A stretch of 64,000 nucleotides of DNA, from NCBI GenBank assembly GCA_016712445.1, contig JADJRB010000001.1, forward strand, positions 1,054,001 to 1,118,000, in the 5' to 3' direction. This stretch comes from Acidobacteriota bacterium. GTDB lineage: Bacteria; Pseudomonadota; Alphaproteobacteria; Caulobacterales; Hyphomonadaceae. The position numbers and the translations under genes are program-made. The notes below the pieces were generated by a model. That model saw nothing but the letters and a program-made list of their open reading frames with translations. It ran no database searches and had not been told where the DNA came from. Shown here piece by piece: positions 16,438 through 23,659 of this stretch (position 1 is the first letter of the stretch; the number at the start of each line of letters is the position of its first letter).

Positions 16438-17073
16438 ATGCCGCCCAGATACCTTGTTGCAGGGCTTGCCCTCGCAGCAGTTGCCGCGCCTGCCAGCGCC
16501 CGGCCCGTCTCCTATGCGGGCGGCTGGACACTGATGCAGGAGAATAACGGGATGTATTCATCCCTTCACGCCCACTACTCCCCGACGGCCACCGACTCCA
16601 TCGGCCTCTACGTCGAGCAGAACTGGGACATGGACCAGACATTCACTGGCCTGCAATACAACCGGCTCGTGCGCCGATGGAATGCCCCGCAAAGCCAGGG
16701 CAACGTCTACTTCAAGCTCGGGGCCGGCGTGGCCGACCCGTTCGAGGGGGGAGATGCCGAGCTGGCAAGTTTTGCCGGTCTCGCGGCCGATTGGGAAACG
16801 CGCCGCCTGTTCGTCTCGTACGACGTGCGCGCGCGCGACTTCGGCCCGGACGAGAGCGTTTCGCACTCGGCCCGGATCGGGGCCGCGCCCTATGTGGCGG
16901 AGTTTGGCGACTTGCATACCTGGCTCATGCTGCAGGTCGACAATAATCCGGAGGCGGACGAACCCGTAACCCTGACACCGCTCGTGCGCCTGTTTCAGGG
17001 ACCTTTCCTGCTTGAGGCCGGCTACACGCTTGAGGAGGAGGAATTCCTGCTCAATTGGGTGTGGCGCTTCTGA
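16438..17073 (+). CDS. Outer-membrane beta-barrel-like protein of metal operon
   Basis: This 211-residue protein has a signal peptide (ending ASARP) followed by alternating amphipathic strands such as SIGLYVEQNWDM and GNVYFKLGAGVAD. It ends in a terminal Phe (WVWRF), the usual outer-membrane insertion signal. No named family is recognised. It lies 44 bases after the metal-binding secreted protein, with a short GATCCG/CGGATC hairpin (16392-16407) between them. The outer-membrane position is inferred from the strand pattern and terminal aromatic residue. Confidence 0.65.
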   Translation: MPPRYLVAGLALAAVAAPASARPVSYAGGWTLMQENNGMYSSLHAHYSPTATDSIGLYVEQNWDMDQTFTGLQYNRLVRRWNAPQSQGNVYFKLGAGVADPFEGGDAELASFAGLAADWETRRLFVSYDVRARDFGPDESVSHSARIGAAPYVAEFGDLHTWLMLQVDNNPEADEPVTLTPLVRLFQGPFLLEAGYTLEEEEFLLNWVWRF

Positions 17074-17098
17074 TACATTGAACAAAAGGACAAGAGAC

Positions 17099-17434
17099 AT
17101 GAAACTGATCAAGACACTCATGGTCGCCGCCGCTGTCGCCGTCGCGGCGCCGGCCGCGCTTGCAACGCCTCCGGAGGCATCCGCAATGGAGGCTGGCGCG
17201 GGAGAAATCCTCGTCGCCAAGGTCAACGGCCTCGTCTGCGACTTCTGCGCCCAGTCGATCCGCAAGACCTTCGGCAAGGAAGATGCCGTCCAGAAGGTCT
17301 ACGTGAACCTCGACAAGGGAGAAGTCCGCATCGACCTGAAACCCGGCAAGTCGATGGACGATGCGGCCATCGAAAAGCTGATCCGCAAGTCGGGCTATTC
17401 GCTCGTATCGATCGACAGGAATGCCGCGAAATGA
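17099..17434 (+). CDS. Periplasmic heavy-metal-associated (HMA, MerP-like) protein
   Basis: This 111-residue protein has a signal peptide (MKLIKTLMVAAAVAVAAPAAL) and one HMA domain from about residue 38. The metal site is VCDFCAQSI, so the two Cys are spaced CxxC as in MerP and CopZ, but the usual GMTC lead is replaced by GLVC. The rest follows the family (VYVNLDKGEVRI ... KLIRKSGY). The ATG has AAAAGGA upstream. Its stop overlaps the next gene's ATG (ATGA), so it likely hands metal to the following membrane protein. Confidence 0.85.
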   Translation: MKLIKTLMVAAAVAVAAPAALATPPEASAMEAGAGEILVAKVNGLVCDFCAQSIRKTFGKEDAVQKVYVNLDKGEVRIDLKPGKSMDDAAIEKLIRKSGYSLVSIDRNAAK

Positions 17435-17823
17435 CGGATACGGATGAAATCAGGCCGCCCAGCACCCTGCCGGCCTTCCTGACGCTGTTCACTTCCACCG
17501 GCACACTGATCTGTTGCGCCTTGCCGGCGTTGCTCGTCAGTATCGGGGCCGGCGCCGTGATGGCCGGACTGATCGAGGCGGTGCCGCAGATCACCTGGCT
17601 CGGCAAGCACAAGGGTGTCGTTTTCGGGGTTGCGGGGCTTCTGCTCGCCGTGTCCGGCGCCTGGCAGTGGCGTGCGCGCAGCCTGCCCTGCCCGGCCGAC
17701 AAGGCACAGGCCGACGCCTGCGCCCGTGCCCGGCGTATCAGCTGGATCGTCTGGGGACTGAGCGTTGCGCTCTACGCGGTCGGCTTCTTCTTCGCTTTCC
17801 TCGCGGCGAAGCTGTTCTACTGA
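17431..17823 (+). CDS. MerT-like inner-membrane metal transport protein
   Basis: This 130-residue protein has three to four hydrophobic segments. A Cys pair sits in the first membrane helix (GTLICCALPALL), as in MerT, where the pair takes metal from MerP. A second group of two Cys lies in the loop between later helices (SLPCPADKAQADAC), also as in MerT. Together with the upstream HMA protein this looks like a MerPT-type uptake pair. No mercuric reductase or MerR regulator is nearby, so the metal is uncertain. Confidence 0.75.
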   Translation: MTDTDEIRPPSTLPAFLTLFTSTGTLICCALPALLVSIGAGAVMAGLIEAVPQITWLGKHKGVVFGVAGLLLAVSGAWQWRARSLPCPADKAQADACARARRISWIVWGLSVALYAVGFFFAFLAAKLFY

Positions 17824-17829
17824 AACGGT

Positions 17830-17860
17830 CTGCCCCTCAGCCAATCAGGCGAGGGGGCAG
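17830..17860. terminator. Hairpin between convergent genes
   Basis: CTGCCCCTC (17830-17838) pairs with GAGGGGGCAG (17851-17860), one bulge, 12-base loop. It lies between the MerT-like gene and msrB, which converge. No long U-tract is present on either side. Confidence 0.4.
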
Positions 17861-17864
17861 CCAT

Positions 17865-18374
17865 TCACGCCGCCTTGAACGTCAAGGCCACACCATTATT
17901 GCAGTAACGCAGGCCCGTGGGCGCCGGGCCATCTTCGAACACATGCCCCTGGTGGCCGAGGCAGCGGGCGCAATGGTATTCGGTGCGGGCATAGAACAGC
18001 TTCTTGTCGATGCTGGTGCCAACCGCGCCCGGCAAGGTATCCGCAAAGCTTGGCCAGCCCGTGCCGCTGTTGAATTTGGCGTCGGACGAGAACAGCGGCA
18101 GGTCGCACCCGGCGCAGTGGAATGTGCCAGGGCGTTTCTCGTCGTTGAGCGGCGATGTGAAGGCACGCTCGGTGTCGGCCTTGCGCAGCACGGCGAAGGC
18201 GGCAGGCGACAGGCGGGTTCTCCACTCGTCTTCGGTAAGCTTGCGCCAGTCATCATCCGTGTACTGAGATGGACCGGCGGCAGCCGCCTTCGGTGCGCCG
18301 CCGGAACAGGCGACGAGGGCGGCCGTAGCGGCAGAAAACAGGAACAGGCGTCGGGAAAAAAGCGGGTTTGTCAT
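17865..18374 (-). CDS. msrB: Peptide-methionine (R)-S-oxide reductase, Tat-exported lipoprotein
   Basis: This enzyme repairs R-methionine sulfoxide in proteins. The 169-residue protein has a twin-arginine signal (FSRRLFLF) joined to a lipobox (ALVAC), so it is probably exported folded and lipid-anchored. The MsrB domain has the zinc Cys pairs (CAGC and CARCLGHQGH), the substrate segment SGTGWPSF, and the catalytic Cys in RYCNNGVAL. Upstream, GCGTATAAGCGGC precedes the ATG with no ribosome site, so this transcript may also be leaderless. The cofactor zinc and Tat route fit a periplasmic repair role. Confidence 0.92.
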   Translation of the reverse strand: MTNPLFSRRLFLFSAATAALVACSGGAPKAAAAGPSQYTDDDWRKLTEDEWRTRLSPAAFAVLRKADTERAFTSPLNDEKRPGTFHCAGCDLPLFSSDAKFNSGTGWPSFADTLPGAVGTSIDKKLFYARTEYHCARCLGHQGHVFEDGPAPTGLRYCNNGVALTFKAA

Positions 18375-18437
18375 GCCGCTTATACGCACGCACCGGCAGG
18401 ATGGTTCAACTCAACTCGCCGTGATCGGCGCCCAAAC

Positions 18438-18749
18438 CTATTCCGCCGCCCGCATGATCGCTTCCATGCGCTGGATCCACGCGATCCAGGCCGCGCGGCC
18501 CGTTTCGGTCAGGAAAACGCGGGTCTGGGGCTTCTTGCCGACGAAGCGCTTTTCCTGGCGGACATAACCGGCCTCCTCCAGCTTCTTCAGATGCGTGGAA
18601 AGGTTGCCATCCGTCGCGCCGACCTTGTCGCGCAACTCGCCGAAGATGGCCGGGCTGGCCGCCGACAGGTAGGCCATGACGCCAAGCCGGAGCCGGCCGT
18701 GGATGACATCGTCGATGTCATTGTGGTCGAAAGGATTGTCCTCGCTCAC
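18438..18749 (-). CDS. Winged-helix transcriptional regulator
   Basis: This 103-residue protein consists almost entirely of a winged helix: IFGELRDKVGATDGNLSTHLKKL is the helix-turn-helix and EEAGYVRQEKRFVGKKPQTRV the wing. It resembles the small MarR/ArsR-like regulators often paired with a membrane protein gene. The GTG at 18749 is the likely start, as earlier codons overlap the upstream gene. It lies downstream of, and is likely co-transcribed with, the membrane protein at 18760-19383. An inverted repeat over that operon's -10 box is a candidate binding site. Confidence 0.82.
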   Translation of the reverse strand: MSEDNPFDHNDIDDVIHGRLRLGVMAYLSAASPAIFGELRDKVGATDGNLSTHLKKLEEAGYVRQEKRFVGKKPQTRVFLTETGRAAWIAWIQRMEAIMRAAE

Positions 18750-18759
18750 GCGCCGGCCC

Positions 18760-19383
18760 TCAGACGGTGGTTGCCGGTTCGCGGCGCAGCATCCAAACGC
18801 CGGGCGCAAATACCGCGAGGAAGGCTACGGCGGCGGCGACCAGCCAGACATATTCCGAACCGGACAGGAGACCTGCCGCGGCCGAGCCCGTGAGCGCGGC
18901 GAAGCCGGCGAAACGCAATGCCGACTGATCGGCAATCAGGCCGGTGACGAGCTGGCCGAGCCCGTAAAGGCCGATTACCATCGGCACAGACCAGTAAAAG
19001 CCCTCAATACCTTCGCCGAAGGCCAGAACCCGGCCGAAGACGCCGGCAAAGTAAGCGAACAGGGCGAAGCCCGCGCTCATCCACAAGACGGACTGCACCC
19101 GGTTGCCGGGCGACGAGGCGCCGGGCTTGGCCGGAAACAGCTTCTGCATGAGGAACTGGCCGGCGAGGCCCAGCGACGTGATGCCAACCCACCAGATCCA
19201 GAGCGTTTCCATACCGACGCCGGCGGCGCCGGTTGCGATCAGGTAATGGCCTAGGTAAGCGAACGTCATCAACCCGCCCCACCAGGCGAGGAACCGTCCG
19301 CCCAGCAGCGGCGCATTCTGTCCGGCTTCAGCAAGGTCACGCACATAGGCGAGGTCGCTTGAGAGGGTGTTGGCGTGGGTCAT
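18760..19383 (-). CDS. Polytopic membrane protein paired with regulator
   Basis: This 207-residue protein has about six hydrophobic segments (for example FLAWWGGLMTFAYLGHYLIA and YVWLVAAAVAFLAVFAPGVW). I recognise no transporter signature. It is first in a two-gene unit with a winged-helix regulator, an arrangement common in alphaproteobacteria where the regulator represses the pair. AAGGAGA lies ahead of the ATG, and a promoter with an overlapping inverted repeat is upstream. The function is unknown. Confidence 0.7.
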   Translation of the reverse strand: MTHANTLSSDLAYVRDLAEAGQNAPLLGGRFLAWWGGLMTFAYLGHYLIATGAAGVGMETLWIWWVGITSLGLAGQFLMQKLFPAKPGASSPGNRVQSVLWMSAGFALFAYFAGVFGRVLAFGEGIEGFYWSVPMVIGLYGLGQLVTGLIADQSALRFAGFAALTGSAAAGLLSGSEYVWLVAAAVAFLAVFAPGVWMLRREPATTV

Positions 19384-19400
19384 CGCTATCTCCTTAAAGC

Positions 19401-19417
19401 ACTTTGAATTGCAAAGT
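19401..19417. promoter_or_regulatory. Inverted repeat operator over the -10 box
   Basis: ACTTTG-AATTG-CAAAGT, six-base perfect arms. It overlaps the predicted -10 of the minus-strand promoter, so a bound repressor would block RNA polymerase. The winged-helix regulator of the same operon is the likely binder. Confidence 0.5.
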
Positions 19418-19441
19418 AATTGAGATGAGCTGGATCGTCAA
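19413..19441 (-). promoter_or_regulatory. Promoter of the membrane protein/regulator operon
   Basis: On the minus strand, TTGACG (19436-19441) and TACTTT (19413-19418) are separated by 17 bases. The start codon is 30 bases downstream with an AAGGAGA site. Confidence 0.55.
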
Positions 19442-19519
19442 GCCTGTTGAAGCTCGCGAATTTGCAATTGCGAGAATACGTCAGACCTGAAATACAACTA
19501 GCGCTTGTATTTTATGGGG

Positions 19520-20791
19520 ATGGCCATGCCAAACGCGAAACCAGTGCCCGACTGCGCGCCTCTGCCGAACGGCTTCGAGCTGACTGAGCTCAATCCGGAT
19601 TTCCTGCGCGATCCGCATCCACTGCTCGACCGGGTGCGCCGCGAAGCACCGCACCACATCCATCGGCACGCCCACTTTCCGGAGGCGCCGAGCGGCCTCT
19701 ACCTGACCCGGCTGGCCGACGTGCGGGCGATCTTCGCCGATCCGACCTACCAGCGCGACCCGCGCGCCACGCCTGCCGGCTCGCTCGCCCGCGTCTTCGC
19801 GCCGCCAGCCATGCTGGATCCGGAACCGCACGGCAACCTGCTCTACATGGACGGCGCAGAGCACCGGCGCGTGCGGGGCCTAGTATCCCGCGCCTTCACG
19901 CCCAAGGCCATCGCGGCCAAGCGGGCGGATATCGAGGCGATCGCGGCGCGGCTTCTGGAGCAGGCCGCGGCCAAACCGGACTTCGACGCGATTTCGGAAT
20001 TTGCAGCGCCCTTCCCGATCTATGTGATTGGCGACATGCTCGGCTTTGCCCGTTCGGACATGCCGCAGTTCCGGGCCTGGTCCGAAGACCTGATCTTCGT
20101 GTTCAATCCGCTGCGTTCACCGGACGAAGACAGGCGCCAGATCGCGGCTTTTGCCGGCCTCGACGCTTATTTCGCCGAAGAGATCGCCCGCCGGCGCCGG
20201 CAGCCGCGCGCCGACCTCCTGACCGCCATCCTGCAAGCCGAAGGTGAGGACGGCGACCGGCTGAGCGATTCCGAAATCTCGTCCCTGCTGCTGCTCCTGC
20301 TGCTGGCCGGGAACCTCACCACAGCGGACGTGATCGGCAACGGCCTGCACGCGCTGATCACCCATCCGGAAGAATGGGCCGCGCTCGTGGCAGACCCGGA
20401 CCTGGCCGTTCCGGCGACCGAGGAACTGCTGCGCTACGGCCCGCCGGTGTCGATTGCGGCGCGGTATGTGCCGGAGGACCGCGAGATCCTTGGCTGCCCC
20501 GTCCGGCATGGCGCCGCTGTGGTCGTGTCGCTGCTGGCGGCCAACCGGGATCCCGACGCATTCGAGGATCCACACGCTTTTCGTATCCGCAGGGGCCGGC
20601 GTGACCATGCCGCGTTCGGCGGCGGCGTGCATGCCTGTCTGGGCGCGCCGCTTGCCCGGCTCGAAATCGAAATTGCGCTTCGCCTGCTCGCCTCGCGCTA
20701 TCCGCGCATGCGGCTCGCCGCGCCTGCGATTCGCGACCGGCCGACGATCGGGTTTGTCGGCTTTCGCGAGCTGCGCCTGACGCTGGCCTGA
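19520..20791 (+). CDS. Cytochrome P450
   Basis: This soluble heme monooxygenase-type protein has 423 residues. The heme ligand loop FGGGVHACLG, the ExxR motif (EELLRY) and the PERF-like region (EDPHAFRI) are clear. In the I-helix the usual AGxE/DTT reads AGNLTT, so the acidic residue of the acid-alcohol pair is Leu; oxygen activation may differ or be substrate-assisted. ATGs at 19514, 19520 and 19526 are all possible. I chose 19520 because a weak -10 (TATTTT) ends six bases before it. No ferredoxin or reductase is adjacent. It ends 77 bases before the KASIII-led operon and could act on the same product (inference). Confidence 0.9.
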   Translation: MAMPNAKPVPDCAPLPNGFELTELNPDFLRDPHPLLDRVRREAPHHIHRHAHFPEAPSGLYLTRLADVRAIFADPTYQRDPRATPAGSLARVFAPPAMLDPEPHGNLLYMDGAEHRRVRGLVSRAFTPKAIAAKRADIEAIAARLLEQAAAKPDFDAISEFAAPFPIYVIGDMLGFARSDMPQFRAWSEDLIFVFNPLRSPDEDRRQIAAFAGLDAYFAEEIARRRRQPRADLLTAILQAEGEDGDRLSDSEISSLLLLLLLAGNLTTADVIGNGLHALITHPEEWAALVADPDLAVPATEELLRYGPPVSIAARYVPEDREILGCPVRHGAAVVVSLLAANRDPDAFEDPHAFRIRRGRRDHAAFGGGVHACLGAPLARLEIEIALRLLASRYPRMRLAAPAIRDRPTIGFVGFRELRLTLA

Positions 20792-20833
20792 CATCGGAAC
20801 CAGATCCAGCTCTACCGCCCGCGCCGGCGCCGC

Positions 20834-20871
20834 TTGCGCGCGGCTGAAAAGCGCAGTATAATACGTAAATG
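20834..20871 (+). promoter_or_regulatory. Leaderless promoter of the six-gene KASIII operon
   Basis: TTGCGC (20834-20839), 17 bases, then a perfect TATAAT (20857-20862), six bases, then ATG at 20869, which would be +1. No ribosome site is present. This is the clearest example of the geometry seen at lepA, tsaD and the second citrate synthase gene. Confidence 0.7.
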
Positions 20872-21912
20872 TTCACTCACATTGAGCGCACTGCGACCAC
20901 TGTCCTGCCTGCTGCCAGCCCGGTTGTGGCCGGCCTTGGCATTTGCGTGCCTGAAACCCTGCTCACGTCCTCGGACATCGACCGGCGCCTTGGCCGGCCG
21001 GACGGGTGGCTGGAGGCGGCGTGCGGCGTGGCGAGCCGGCCAGTCGCCGGCGCGGGCGAAACGCAGGAGCACCTCGGCGCAGCTGCCGCCCGGGCCGCGT
21101 TGCAGGATGCGGGGCTGAAACTCGCCGACATGGACCTTCTCCTGTTCGGGGCAGCCGTGGGCCGCCAACCGATCCCGGCGACGGCAGCGCTCGTGAAGCG
21201 CGAGCTTGGCGGCGCCGCGCTGACCTTCCCGGCCTATGACGTGAACGCCACCTGTCTCAGCGCGCTGGTCGCCCTCGACCTGGCGGCGCTGCAGATCGCA
21301 TCGGGACGGGCGCGGCATGTTCTCGTGGTCACCTCGGAGATCGCCTCGCGCGCCCTGCCCTGGAACGATGCACCGGACACCGCTGGCCTCTTCGGTGACG
21401 GTGCAGCCGCTTTCGTCGTCAGCGCGGCGACCGGCGACGGCGCCGGTGCCCGTTTCGGCGGCTTCCACATGGAGACCTATGCCGAAGGCTATGACGCCTG
21501 CACATTGGCTGCCGGCGGGACCGGCATCGACTTCCATGCGGACCCGGACGCCTTCGCACGCAATGCCTACTTCCGCATGGACGGCAAGGCGCTCTACCGG
21601 ATCACCGCGGCTGCCCTGCCCGGCTTTCTCGACCGGCTGCTGGCCAAGTCCGGCCTGACGCGCAAGGACATCGACCTCGTTGTGCCGCACCAGGCGAGCC
21701 CCCACGCCTTGACCCATATCATACGGCGCGGCGGCTTTGCCCAGGACAAGGTTTTCAACCGGGTACGGACGATCGGAAATCAGGTGGCCGCCTCAATCCC
21801 CGTTGCACTCGGCATGGCGCGGGGCGAAGGGCGGATTCGGCCGGGTATGCGCATCCTGCTTGTGGGCACCTCGGCCGGCGTGTCGCTGGCGGGCGCGCTG
21901 TTGGAGACCTAG
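20869..21912 (+). CDS. 3-oxoacyl-ACP synthase III (KASIII)-like enzyme
   Basis: This protein, 347 residues, has the thiolase fold. The Cys-His-Asn triad is visible: Cys in DVNATCLSAL, His in VPHQASPHAL, and Asn in TIGNQVAASIP. KASIII-type enzymes join an acyl-CoA or acyl-ACP to malonyl-ACP, or perform related acyl transfers in lipid and natural-product pathways. A bare catalytic core with a short N-terminal extension (MFTHIERTATTV) and first place in a six-gene operon suggest a specialised role, not housekeeping fatty acid synthesis. Two bases separate it from the next start. Confidence 0.85.
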   Translation: MFTHIERTATTVLPAASPVVAGLGICVPETLLTSSDIDRRLGRPDGWLEAACGVASRPVAGAGETQEHLGAAAARAALQDAGLKLADMDLLLFGAAVGRQPIPATAALVKRELGGAALTFPAYDVNATCLSALVALDLAALQIASGRARHVLVVTSEIASRALPWNDAPDTAGLFGDGAAAFVVSAATGDGAGARFGGFHMETYAEGYDACTLAAGGTGIDFHADPDAFARNAYFRMDGKALYRITAAALPGFLDRLLAKSGLTRKDIDLVVPHQASPHALTHIIRRGGFAQDKVFNRVRTIGNQVAASIPVALGMARGEGRIRPGMRILLVGTSAGVSLAGALLET

Positions 21913-21914
21913 GC

Positions 21915-22883
21915 GTGGGCACGGTGGCCATCACCGGCGCAACCGGATTCCTGGGCGGCGCACTCGCGCGGCAATTGCTGGCAGACGGCGCGGACGTACT
22001 GGCACTCGGCCGGGATGCCGAAAAGCTGCGCGCACTTGAGAAGCTCGGCGCCGCTACGGTTGCGCACGATCTGGCGCGCGGAGGCCCGACGCCTGCACGT
22101 TCTGTCGACGCAGTCGTGCATTGCGCCGCCTTGTCCTCGGCCTGGGCGCCGAAGACCGCTTTTTATGCCGCGAATGTGGACGGCACTCGCCACGCACTCG
22201 GATTTGCGCGCGCCGCCGGCGCCAGTAGGTTCGTGCACATCTCCACGCCCAGCCTGTACTTCCGCTTCCGCGACCAGCCGGGCGTGCGAGAGGATGCGCC
22301 CCTGCCTGCGCCGGTAAACGCGTACGCCGCAACCAAGCGTAAAGCCGAAGAACTGGCCCTGTCGGCAACCGATCTGGACGTCATCGTCCTGCGGCCGCGC
22401 GGGCTTTATGGCGCCGGCGACACCGCGTTGCTGCCGCGCCTCATCCGCGCCGCCGGGACCGGGGCCCTGCCTTTGATCCGGGGCGGTAAAGCCGAGACAG
22501 ACCTGACGCACGTTGACGACGCGGTGAACGCGGTGCGCGCCGCGCTGGCTGCGCCGGCCGGCCTGCCGCGCCGCGTGTTCAACGTGTCGGGCGGGCAACC
22601 GCTGGCGGTGCGCCGCATCGTCGAAGCCGCCGCCACCCGGGCCGGCGTTCCTGTGCGTTGGCGAAGCATACCGGCTGCAGCAATGTTTGCCGCCGCCCGC
22701 ACGCTCGAAGCCGCTGCGTGGCTGCATCCGCGCCGCCCCGAGCCGCGCGTCACCGCCTATGGCGCGGGCCTCTTCGCCTTTACCCAGACGCTGGATCTTA
22801 CCGCCGCGCGAGAGACCCTCGGCTGGCGGCCGCGCGTGGCGTTCGAAGAAGGCCTCGCGCGCACGTTCGGGCGCGCCACATGA
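21915..22883 (+). CDS. NAD(P)-dependent epimerase/dehydratase (3-beta-HSD-like) reductase
   Basis: This 322-residue extended short-chain dehydrogenase has the cofactor motif TGATGFLGG at the N-terminus, a catalytic Ser in HISTPSLYF, and Tyr/Lys in NAYAATKRKAE. The segment TDLTHVDDAVNAV matches the 3-beta-hydroxysteroid dehydrogenase/OleD-like branch, which reduces or oxidises beta-hydroxy or beta-keto groups on bulky substrates. The start is a GTG three bases after the KASIII stop. In context it probably reduces the keto product of the upstream enzyme (inference). Confidence 0.85.
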   Translation: MGTVAITGATGFLGGALARQLLADGADVLALGRDAEKLRALEKLGAATVAHDLARGGPTPARSVDAVVHCAALSSAWAPKTAFYAANVDGTRHALGFARAAGASRFVHISTPSLYFRFRDQPGVREDAPLPAPVNAYAATKRKAEELALSATDLDVIVLRPRGLYGAGDTALLPRLIRAAGTGALPLIRGGKAETDLTHVDDAVNAVRAALAAPAGLPRRVFNVSGGQPLAVRRIVEAAATRAGVPVRWRSIPAAAMFAAARTLEAAAWLHPRRPEPRVTAYGAGLFAFTQTLDLTAARETLGWRPRVAFEEGLARTFGRAT

Positions 22884-23659
22884 TCAGTGACCTGACGTTT
22901 CCAAACAGCGCGACCGTCTCGGTGCCGGAGCGACTGGTGCTGAAGGGCGGCCGCTGGACCCGCATCTCCCTCGCCGTACGCTATGCACGTTTCACTCATG
23001 CGCAGGCGGGCGCCTGCCTGATCGATACCGGCTATTCCCGCCGTGTGACGAGCGGGCCGCGCTCCCTGCCTTTGACCCTGTATGCCGCTATCCTGAAGCC
23101 CAGGCTGACGGCCGATGCCTTGCCCGCCCGCGCCGAAGCGATCGGCGCTGTGCTGCTGACGCACCTGCACGGCGATCACGTATCCGCGCTGCGCGACTAT
23201 CCCGGCGCACGTCTCATCGGCGATGCTGCGGCGGCCCGGCATTTTGCGAACGCCGGATGGTTTGGCCGAACCCGCCACGGCGTATTTGCCGAACTGCTGC
23301 CGGATGATTTTCATGCGCGCCTGACGCCGCTGGACGCGCTGCCGATGGTTGAGGCGCCGCTCGGCCTCGGCCCCGCGCGCGATGTATTCGGGGATGGCGC
23401 GGTCTTGGCGGTCCCCCTGCCCGGACACATGCGCGGCCATACGGGTTACCTCTTTGCGCGGCAGGACCCACCTGTGCTGTATGCCGGAGACGCCGACTGG
23501 CTCGCGCAAGCGATCCGCGAGCGTCGCTCGCCCGGCGCGCCCGCCCGGTGGATTCTCGACGATGCTGCGGCCAGCCGCGACACGGCCGCGCGCCTCAATG
23601 CGTTTGAACAGGCCGGCGGGCGCATCGTGCTGTGCCATGATCCGGAAACGCCCCCATGA
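22880..23659 (+). CDS. Metallo-beta-lactamase-fold hydrolase, lactonase-like
   Basis: This protein, 259 residues, carries the dinuclear metal motif THLHGDHVSA (HxHxDH). It also has PLPGHMRGHTGY (third His), YAGDADW (bridging Asp) and LCHDPE near the end, the pattern of N-acyl homoserine lactonase-like enzymes. The likely reaction is hydrolysis of a lactone or thioester. Its ATG overlaps the previous stop. A C-terminal homoserine-like unit added by the last gene of the operon could provide a lactone to open, but this is only inference. Confidence 0.82.
   Translation: MISDLTFPNSATVSVPERLVLKGGRWTRISLAVRYARFTHAQAGACLIDTGYSRRVTSGPRSLPLTLYAAILKPRLTADALPARAEAIGAVLLTHLHGDHVSALRDYPGARLIGDAAAARHFANAGWFGRTRHGVFAELLPDDFHARLTPLDALPMVEAPLGLGPARDVFGDGAVLAVPLPGHMRGHTGYLFARQDPPVLYAGDADWLAQAIRERRSPGAPARWILDDAAASRDTAARLNAFEQAGGRIVLCHDPETPP

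Noticed and set aside
20812..21717. Long minus-strand frame opposite the KASIII gene
   Set aside because: It shows Arg/Gly/Ala-rich shadow composition with no motif and is antisense to a clear KASIII.
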